Source: Candidatus Gorgonimonas leptogorgiae (GTDB lineage: Bacteria > Pseudomonadota > Gammaproteobacteria > Pseudomonadales > Endozoicomonadaceae). From it: a stretch of 7,613 bases of DNA. Positions 1 to 5,054 of the stretch are shown one piece after another (positions within the stretch are counted from its first letter, which is position 1; every line of letters begins with the position of its first letter). The DNA lies in NCBI GenBank assembly GCA_929200515.1, contig CAKNAD010000094.1, positions 2,131-9,743 of the forward strand. Direction: 5' to 3'. A program made the translations under genes and the position numbers. The notes under the pieces were generated by a model that saw only the letters and a program-made list of their open reading frames with translations, had not been told where the DNA came from and searched no databases.

Positions 1-2032
1 ACGTAAACACACCTTTGCCTGCTTTAGTTGCTTTATACAAAAATTGATACCAGGCTAAGGTTGTTTTTAAACAATTATGTTTAGCTAAAAACTTAGCTAC
101 CTTACTTTTGGTTTTAGTTACTGTAAAATCTTTAGGAAGAGCAATAATGAATTTATTAATTTTATTAATGTTAATACCAAAGCGATTCAACCTACCTAAG
201 CGTTGCAAGTTGTTTTCTGGGGTAGTTATTTCAGATACCATATTATTACAAGTTATATTCAAACTTGCTTGAATTATAGGTCCACTACGTAAAATATCAT
301 ACTTATTACTACCATCTTGTTTAAAGCAATTAAAAACTTGTTTAAATAAACTTTTTTTGTCTTCCTTAATAAATTTAGAGTGGTATAACAATGAATTTTC
401 ACTAGCATTTTTTAAAAAACTTAACTGAGCAGTTTTAGCTGTATTACTAATTACAAATGTAGATTTAGATTGCGGTTTATACAGCGGGTTACTATCGTTT
501 AGTTGGTTTTCGTCATATTCAACAAACTCAAACTTATATTTACAATTATTGAAAGATGGCATTTCTATAACATCATCGTCTAAATCTATATCTAAAAAAT
601 CTTTTAAATAAGCATAATGAGGTGTTGCAGATACTAATAAGGCTTTAGTACCACCTTTTAATTTTTTTCTTGCAATTAATAATTCAGCAAATAATAAATT
701 AAAAGCCGGCATGGTTATATATTCGTGATATTCATCAAACACCACATGAGCAGATAAAAAATTTAATAACCGGTCAATTTTTGTATGACTAATAATAGTA
801 TTTAAAATCTGATCGATGGTAGTAATAACAATATTGCCAGAAAAATAATTATTTTTATCTGTTGGATCATCATAACTATTTGTATATTTATATTCTCCAG
901 TATAAATTTCTATAGTTGCATTTTGTAAATATTGCTTGCTAGTTAAATCATCAAATAATCCCTGACAAATTTGCACTCGAGGACAAATCCAAATTATTTG
1001 CTGAGCATCAGTATTTTTTGCAAACTCAAGTGCAATTTTAGTTTTACCGCAACCTGCTACTCCTGCCAATACTGTAATATATTCATCATCAGTAATTAAT
1101 TTGTTAGCAACTTCAGTTTGCTGTTTGCTTCTTGTATCTTCAGGAAAATTAGCAAGACAAGTTGTAATCTGGTTAGTTAAATCGCTAGCTATATTTAATT
1201 TATTTATTTCAAATTGTTGTTCTACAAAATCTGCTAATTTTTTATTTGCTATTAATGCTTGTAATTTAGTAGCTGACAAACTAGAAACCCATCTATCTGC
1301 TGTAATAACGCAGGCACGAACAATATTAGCCATTGAATTATCACTGGCTTTTTGATGAAACTCCTTCAGTTGCTTACAGTCAGCATCATAATTTTTATAT
1401 GCTGGTAGCTCTTCATCTATATTGTTATTATTAATAGTTAATTGATAACATTTAGCTATTATACTTGGTTCTTTATTTGTATAGTTAGCTTCTATTGTTG
1501 CTATCTCTGCTAATAAATCTGTAGCGTTGCTAATTAACTCTTTTATATTAATATTGTTAGCTTCTAGTTTTGTTATTATATCTGCATAACTATGAAATTG
1601 TTGTTGAATCTCAGCTTTCCTAAAGGGTAATCGGTGGTGCCAACGAATTACATGTTTAACTATCTGTTTTAATTCTTGATTAATAACTGTTACAGATTTA
1701 GCATCTAGCAAATGATAAATTAATACTGAAATTTCTTGATGTTGAGGATATTTTTCAAAACTAAATTTATCACTGGTTATATGTTCGCCATCGTCTGGAA
1801 GCAATTCATTAATTTGCTTTAATACCCAACTTTGATAATTTGGTTCATTCTTGCCTATGTCGTGCAAGCATCCAGCTATAAATACTGTATAACCTACTGC
1901 TTGATCTTCATCAATATCAAAAAATTTATAATAGATAATTTCTGCTGCTTTACCTACAGCATACGAATGCTCCGCTAATAATTGGCGCTTGCTATTAGCG
2001 TAAATTGTTTGTGTTTTTGATTCTGGCTGCAT
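1..2032 (-). CDS. cas3: CRISPR-associated nuclease-helicase Cas3 (3' end cut by the window)
   Basis: The frame is open without a stop from ATG at 2032 to the left edge (677 residues; C-terminus missing). Cas3 is recruited by a target-bound type I effector and unwinds and degrades the DNA. The HD nuclease domain is N-terminal: H22, H57-D58 in CLHDIGK, H98, H107, W131-H132-H133 and D246 in ITADRW. Helicase motifs follow in order: Walker A AGVAGCGKT (323-331), CPR (350-352), TTIDQ (404-408), motif II DEYHE (433-437), SAT (468-470), a motif IV-like VISNT (527-531), LLYHSKF (548-554) and motif VI QRLGRLNR (610-617). The start is secure: the codon before the ATG is an in-frame TAA, with GAGA about 8 nt upstream. 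No Cas2 domain precedes the HD domain, unlike the Cas2-Cas3 fusion of classical subtype I-F. All motifs appear intact, so the gene is probably functional. Other cas genes, if present, lie off the left edge. Confidence 0.93.
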   Translation of the reverse strand, partial: MQPESKTQTIYANSKRQLLAEHSYAVGKAAEIIYYKFFDIDEDQAVGYTVFIAGCLHDIGKNEPNYQSWVLKQINELLPDDGEHITSDKFSFEKYPQHQEISVLIYHLLDAKSVTVINQELKQIVKHVIRWHHRLPFRKAEIQQQFHSYADIITKLEANNINIKELISNATDLLAEIATIEANYTNKEPSIIAKCYQLTINNNNIDEELPAYKNYDADCKQLKEFHQKASDNSMANIVRACVITADRWVSSLSATKLQALIANKKLADFVEQQFEINKLNIASDLTNQITTCLANFPEDTRSKQQTEVANKLITDDEYITVLAGVAGCGKTKIALEFAKNTDAQQIIWICPRVQICQGLFDDLTSKQYLQNATIEIYTGEYKYTNSYDDPTDKNNYFSGNIVITTIDQILNTIISHTKIDRLLNFLSAHVVFDEYHEYITMPAFNLLFAELLIARKKLKGGTKALLVSATPHYAYLKDFLDIDLDDDVIEMPSFNNCKYKFEFVEYDENQLNDSNPLYKPQSKSTFVISNTAKTAQLSFLKNASENSLLYHSKFIKEDKKSLFKQVFNCFKQDGSNKYDILRSGPIIQASLNITCNNMVSEITTPENNLQRLGRLNRFGININKINKFIIALPKDFTVTKTKSKVAKFLAKHNCLKTTLAWYQFLYKATKAGKGVFT

Positions 2033-2064
2033 TTATATTCTCATAGTTTTTTAGATGGATTGCT

Positions 2065-2093
2065 ATGTTAAACAACCTCGATTTAAATGTCAA
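2065..2093 (-). promoter_or_regulatory. sigma70-type promoter of cas3
   Basis: On the minus strand a perfect -35 box TTGACA (2093-2088) is followed by a 17-bp spacer and a -10 box TAACAT (2070-2065, 4 of 6 matches). Transcription would start near 2058 and leave a leader of about 26 nt before the cas3 ATG. The distance and orientation fit, and I see no better promoter in this gap. Confidence 0.7.
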
Positions 2094-2122
2094 TAATTAA
2101 TTTAAAAATAAAACAAATAGGG
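2094..2122 (-). promoter_or_regulatory. putative self-target site of mini-array spacer 2, next to the cas3 -35 box
   Basis: Read on the minus strand, CCC (2122-2120) is followed by TATTTGTTTTATTTTTA (2119-2103). Spacer 2 begins TATTTATTTTATTTTTA. Positions 1-5 and 7-17 are identical, position 6 differs, and 21 of the 26 spacer positions match overall. CC directly 5' of the protospacer is the known PAM of subtype I-F. The site ends at 2094, one base from the -35 box (2093). Binding of an effector complex here would be expected to block RNA polymerase at the cas3 promoter (inference). Both sequences are T-rich, so the match could be chance. Confidence 0.45.
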
Positions 2123-2221
2123 AAAAATTAAAAAGAATGGAGGACAAAATTAAAATGAATATAGAGCAAAATTAAAACGAATAAGGAACAAAATTAAAAT
2201 AAACATGGAGCAAAAAAATTA
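2123..2221 (+). repeat. 22-bp tandem direct repeats between divergent promoters
   Basis: Units start at 2123, 2145, 2167 and 2189, exactly 22 bp apart, and a partial unit starts at 2211. The core CAAAATTAAAA is identical in the units at 2145, 2167 and 2189; the unit at 2123 has A for the first C. The second half varies around a GAATAAGGA-like sequence. A more decayed copy with one base missing can be traced back to about 2101. The period is about two helical turns, so a protein binding each unit would sit on one face of the DNA. The block contains no convincing gene. It could be an operator array, a CRISPR leader element or a minisatellite. Confidence 0.8.
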
Positions 2222-2228
2222 GCATAAT
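2200..2228 (+). promoter_or_regulatory. candidate promoter for the CRISPR-like mini-array
   Basis: A -35-like TAAACA (2200-2205, 4 of 6) is followed by a 17-bp spacer and a -10-like CATAAT (2223-2228, 5 of 6). Transcription would start near 2235, about 17 nt before the first repeat, and read through the array in its natural direction. The -35 box lies inside the last full 22-bp repeat. A second -10-like box, TACAAT (2243-2248), has a poorer -35. In such AT-rich DNA the call is only moderately specific. Confidence 0.45.
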
Positions 2229-2251
2229 ATTTTATTTAGGGTTACAATTTA

Positions 2252-2390
2252 GTTGTCTGTCACATAGGCGACTTAGAAATGAAAATATTTCTGCAAGTAT
2301 TATATTTAGTTACCTGCCGCATAGGCAGCTTAGAAATATTTATTTTATTTTTATTTTATCTAGTTCTCTGCCGCACAGGCAGCTTTTAAA
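2252..2390 (+). CRISPR. degenerate subtype I-F-like CRISPR mini-array, 3 repeats and 2 short spacers
   Basis: Three 28-bp repeats lie at 2252-2279 (R1), 2309-2336 (R2) and 2363-2390 (R3). They resemble the known I-F repeat: an unpaired GTTCA, the hairpin CTGCC-GTATA-GGCAG, then the crRNA 5' handle CTTAGAAA. From memory of that consensus, R2 differs at 3 positions, R3 at 5 and R1 at 7. R2 has an intact hairpin and handle. R3 keeps the hairpin, but its last eight bases read CTTTTAAA. R1 keeps the handle, but its stem is weakened and position 20, the G after which Cas6f cuts, is A. Spacer 1 is 29 nt (2280-2308) and spacer 2 is 26 nt (2337-2362), against the usual 32. The handle orientation shows plus-strand transcription. 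The array is divergent from cas3. It may be a relic or, as argued in the findings, a crRNA-like regulator. Confidence 0.85.
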
Positions 2391-2415
2391 AAACACCTTG
2401 CTGTAACACAGCAAG
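2388..2415 (-). terminator. Rho-independent terminator of the 2416-2913 gene
   Basis: A perfect 8-bp stem, CTTGCTGT/ACAGCAAG (2397-2404 with 2408-2415, loop AAC), begins right after the stop codon of the minus-strand gene. On that strand it is followed by GTG and six T (2393-2388). The T tract overlaps the end of repeat R3. On the plus strand the following TTAATAAT is a weaker tail, so it may also end array transcripts, less efficiently. Confidence 0.8.
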
Positions 2416-2913
2416 TTAATAATCTAAGTCAATATCTAGTTGATCAACCTTATTATTAGATGTAATTCTTAGTCGTAGCATCCATTTCATTTTAGGATCT
2501 ATCGTACAAAATACGATATGACCAACTCCAGAAAACAGCTGTTCTGTTCCAGTTACATTAATTGGTTTTAATTTAAAAGGGAATAACCCCATTGACATAG
2601 CTTTACCAATAAACTCAGCAGTGACTTTTTCATAGTTAGCAGCAGGTAACATTAGCTCTATATTTATAGGATGTTTATATGTTAAAAGTTTTGGAGTAAA
2701 TGCTAAAGATAAATTAGAGTTATCTAGCTTAATATGACACCGTTCCGCTTTGATATTGCATACTTGGTTTTCCCATATTATTAATGGTTTATCTACTGTT
2801 TTTACCTGCATATTACTAGTAACTTTTGTGATACCAACAGTAAATATATATACTAGCAAAACAATAACAATACAATTAATTAATTTGTGGTTTTTTATAT
2901 TAGGTATTAGCAT
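2416..2913 (-). CDS. membrane-anchored periplasmic protein, possibly YtkA/FixH-like fold
   Basis: This is a 165-residue protein of uncertain function. A short positive N-terminus (K7, K10) precedes one hydrophobic segment (about residues 12-29), which suggests a signal anchor with the rest in the periplasm. The soluble part has a close Cys pair, C52 and C59 (VCNIKAERC), a Met-containing stretch KAMSMG (104-109) and a late FCTIDPKMKW (135-144) followed by alternating hydrophobic residues. This pattern of beta-strands with Met and Trp near the end recalls small Ig-like YtkA/FixH-type proteins linked to copper or cytochrome oxidase assembly. That is a resemblance, not an identification. The ATG at 2913 has AAGAG about 8 nt upstream. 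The gene stands alone, ends in its own terminator, and is divergent from argS. I see no link to CRISPR apart from proximity. Confidence 0.75.
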   Translation of the reverse strand: MLIPNIKNHKLINCIVIVLLVYIFTVGITKVTSNMQVKTVDKPLIIWENQVCNIKAERCHIKLDNSNLSLAFTPKLLTYKHPINIELMLPAANYEKVTAEFIGKAMSMGLFPFKLKPINVTGTEQLFSGVGHIVFCTIDPKMKWMLRLRITSNNKVDQLDIDLDY

Positions 2914-3038
2914 AATACTCTTATTGTACTTGTTTATAAATCAATAACAAACACAAACACATAATTTGTCAGCAACTAAGATAAAAATAAGTTTTTTTAT
3001 TCTCTTTAAAATATATATTATAACTATCTTTAGTTTTT

Positions 3039-3047
3039 TGTTATAAT
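3039..3047 (+). promoter_or_regulatory. extended -10 promoter
   Basis: TGTTATAAT is a perfect extended -10 element (TG, one base, TATAAT at 3042-3047). No good -35 box lies 16-18 bp upstream, as is common for extended -10 promoters. Transcription would start near 3053-3054 and run towards the terminator at 3112-3137 and argS. Confidence 0.55.
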
Positions 3048-3052
3048 CAGCG

Positions 3053-3137
3053 AAAACTACATATTTATACAGAAAATATATATACACCTTTTTGTTGAAG
3101 ATACATTTTTTAATTGCTCCTGAAGAGCAATTTTTTT
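3053..3137 (+). ncRNA. candidate small RNA or terminated argS leader
   Basis: A transcript from the extended -10 promoter to the end of the T tract would be about 85 nt, with an AT-rich unstructured 5' part and a terminator hairpin at its 3' end. That is the layout of many Hfq-dependent small RNAs. I find no matching known RNA family and no convincing open frame in it. The alternative is an attenuated leader of argS, with the terminator limiting read-through into the operon. Confidence 0.3.
3112..3137 (+). terminator. Rho-independent terminator upstream of argS
   Basis: A perfect 8-bp stem, AATTGCTC/GAGCAATT (3112-3119 with 3125-3132, loop CTGAA), runs into a continuous T tract (3131-3137). 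The tract lies only on the plus-strand side, so the terminator works rightwards. No plus-strand protein gene ends here, so it must end a non-coding transcript: the candidate small RNA, an argS leader, or read-through from the mini-array. Confidence 0.75.
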
Positions 3138-3301
3138 GACTTTTAAACTGCAGCACTACTTTTAAATTTAACTAAAATGTAAATAACGAAAGTAAAGGCT
3201 TGTTAATAAGCAAAAAATTACGTTCTGAAAAGAACTACCTTCAAGTTGAAGTTGTATACACATAATATCAGATGCTTAGTGCTTCTCTTAGGGATTTATT
3301 T
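3138..3301 (+). promoter_or_regulatory. argS upstream region with a hairpin and a palindrome
   Basis: No gene is seen here. TTGACT (3136-3141) resembles a -35 box overlapping the preceding terminator, but the best -10-like sequences (around 3161-3167) are spaced 19-20 bp away, so the promoter is uncertain. A small hairpin GTTCT-GAAA-AGAAC (3222-3235) is followed by the interrupted palindrome CTTCAAGTTGAAG (3239-3251), which could be an operator half-site pair. AGGG (3290-3293) is the argS ribosome binding site, 8 nt before ATG 3302. This decides the start against an in-frame ATG at 3272, which lacks such a site. Confidence 0.45.
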
Positions 3302-5038
3302 ATGAACATTCTTACTTTGTTGGAAGAGCGATTGTGCAAGGCTTTAGAAAACTTAGGTATTAGCGACAAAAACATATACATAAAACCATGTTCTAATCCT
3401 AAGTATGGCGACTACCAGTGTGACGGCATAATAGGGTTTGCAAAAAAAAATAAACAACAACCACGTGATGTAGCGCAACAAGTTGCTGCACAGTTAGATC
3501 TTAAAAATATTGCTAGCAAAATAGAAGTTGCAGGTGCTGGTTTTGTAAATATTTTTCTTGATGATAACTTTTTAACTGAATTAGCAACCAAAACATGTTT
3601 AGATTCTAAATTAGGAATAGCTCAAGAAACAACAATACAAACTATAGTTGTTGATTATTCATCGCCAAATTTAGCTAAAGAAATGCATGTCGGCCATTTA
3701 CGTTCTACCATTTTAGGCGATTCCATGGTTCGTGTGTTATCTTTTTTAGGGCATAAGGTTATTAGGCAAAACCATATTGGTGATTGGGGTACTCAGTTTG
3801 GCATGCTTATTGCGTATCTTGAAGAGCTTGAAGAAAATAGCCAAGAAAAAACCAATATGGAATTATTTAACCTTGAAAAATTTTATCGAGAAGCCAAAAA
3901 AAAATTTGATGAAGACCCAGAGTTTGCACAAAAATCTAGAGAATATGTAGTTAATTTACAATCTGGTGACCCTTTATGTACTAAAAGCTGGAAAAAATTC
4001 GTTGATATAACTCTCAAGCATTGTCAGTTAATTTATAAAAGATTACAAGTTCTCTTGACTGAAAATGACATTATGGGAGAAAGTGCCTACGAAGAAAGTT
4101 TGCCTATTATTATTCAAACTTTACAAGAACATAACATGTTAAAACAAGATCAAGGAGCACAAGTAGTATTTCTTGAACAGTTTAAAAACAAAGAAGGCAA
4201 CCCTATAGGGGTTATTGTAGAGAAATCTGGCGGTGGTTTTTTATACACTACAACAGATTTAGCTGCAATCAGACATAGATATGCCACTTTAAATGCTGAT
4301 CGAATAATTTATTATGTCGATTCTCGACAAAGTCAGCACTTTGCCCAAGTGTTTGCTATAGCTAGACAAGCTAATTTGGTTGCAAAAGATACAGTGCTAG
4401 AACATCATGCGTTTGGTATGATGCTAGGCAAAGATAACCGACCATTTAAATCAAGATCTGGTGAGAACGTAAAACTCAATGATTTACTCAATGAAGCCGA
4501 AGAACGTGCGGCTGTAGTTGTTTCACAAAAATCAGATAAACTAACTGAAGAACAAAAATGTGCAGTCATTAAATGTTTATCTATTGCATCGATAAAATAC
4601 GCTGATTTATGCCGTAATCGTAATAGCGATTACGTTTTCGATTGGGACAAAATGCTATCTTTTGAAGGTAATACAGCACCATACTTGCTATATGCTTATA
4701 CTAGGATTAACAGTTTATTTGCTAAAGTAACAAATATTAATTATAAAGATTATCCTATTATCATAGAACAAAACATTGAACGTAAACTAATCTTATTATT
4801 ATGTAGCTTTAGTGAAATTATAGCTAGAGTAGCTAAAGAAGGACTATCTCATTTAATTTGTAATTATTTATATGAAGTAGCTAGCGTATTTATGCAGTTT
4901 TATGAAGCTTGTCCAATAAATAAAGATAATATTAGCACAGAAACAAAATGTAGTAGACTAAAAATTTGTGAGTTAACACAAAAAGTATTAGGTTTAGGAT
5001 TTTACTTTTTAGGTATCGAACCAGTAGATAAATTATAA
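3302..5038 (+). CDS. argS: arginine--tRNA ligase (ArgRS)
   Basis: This cytoplasmic class I synthetase charges tRNA-Arg with arginine using ATP. The protein has 578 residues, essentially the length of E. coli ArgS (577), and aligns along its whole length from memory. The N-terminal additional domain (about 1-115) contains KYGDYQCDG (34-42) and GAGFVNIFL (78-86). The catalytic Rossmann domain carries the HIGH-type signature HVGH (129-132) within SSPNLAKEMHVGHLRST, then GDWGTQFGM, KSGGGFLYTTTDLAA and YYVDSRQSQH. FKSRSG (about 381-386) is in the place of KMSKS; ArgRS often lacks the canonical lysine motif. The C-terminal DALR-type anticodon-binding domain (about 455-578) starts near YLLYAYTRI. 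The start at 3302 is chosen by length, by the MNILTLLEER N-terminus and by the AGGG site. It is the first gene of a four-gene operon. Confidence 0.97.
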   Translation: MNILTLLEERLCKALENLGISDKNIYIKPCSNPKYGDYQCDGIIGFAKKNKQQPRDVAQQVAAQLDLKNIASKIEVAGAGFVNIFLDDNFLTELATKTCLDSKLGIAQETTIQTIVVDYSSPNLAKEMHVGHLRSTILGDSMVRVLSFLGHKVIRQNHIGDWGTQFGMLIAYLEELEENSQEKTNMELFNLEKFYREAKKKFDEDPEFAQKSREYVVNLQSGDPLCTKSWKKFVDITLKHCQLIYKRLQVLLTENDIMGESAYEESLPIIIQTLQEHNMLKQDQGAQVVFLEQFKNKEGNPIGVIVEKSGGGFLYTTTDLAAIRHRYATLNADRIIYYVDSRQSQHFAQVFAIARQANLVAKDTVLEHHAFGMMLGKDNRPFKSRSGENVKLNDLLNEAEERAAVVVSQKSDKLTEEQKCAVIKCLSIASIKYADLCRNRNSDYVFDWDKMLSFEGNTAPYLLYAYTRINSLFAKVTNINYKDYPIIIEQNIERKLILLLCSFSEIIARVAKEGLSHLICNYLYEVASVFMQFYEACPINKDNISTETKCSRLKICELTQKVLGLGFYFLGIEPVDKL

Positions 5039-5054
5039 TATTTTGGCAATCTTT

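Noticed and set aside
1101..1355. A plus-strand open frame of 84 codons inside cas3.
   Set aside because: It is antisense to the helicase and HD region, whose motifs are intact on the minus strand; no ribosome binding site or recognisable protein.
2139..2175. GGAGGA followed after 10 nt by ATG could suggest a leader peptide in the tandem repeats.
   Set aside because: The frame stops after six codons, and both the GGAGGA and the ATG are variants of the 22-bp unit, whose period is not a multiple of three.
2123..2221. 22-bp direct repeats as plasmid-type iterons marking a replication origin.
   Set aside because: No replication initiator gene is present, the neighbours are chromosomal housekeeping genes, and the repeats sit between two divergent promoters.
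2252..2390. Atypical repeats of a Tn7-like I-F3 CRISPR-associated transposon.
   Set aside because: Those systems lack cas3 and carry tniQ and tns genes. Here an apparently intact HD-helicase cas3 is adjacent and no transposon end or transposase gene is visible.
2750..3156. Short open frames on both strands around the 2416-2913 gene and its upstream region.
   Set aside because: They overlap a better-supported gene or consist of AT-driven Lys/Ile/Tyr/Phe runs across a terminator and promoter.
3272..3301. An upstream in-frame ATG that would lengthen ArgS by ten residues.
   Set aside because: It lacks a ribosome binding site, while ATG 3302 has AGGG at good spacing and gives the family-typical length and N-terminus.
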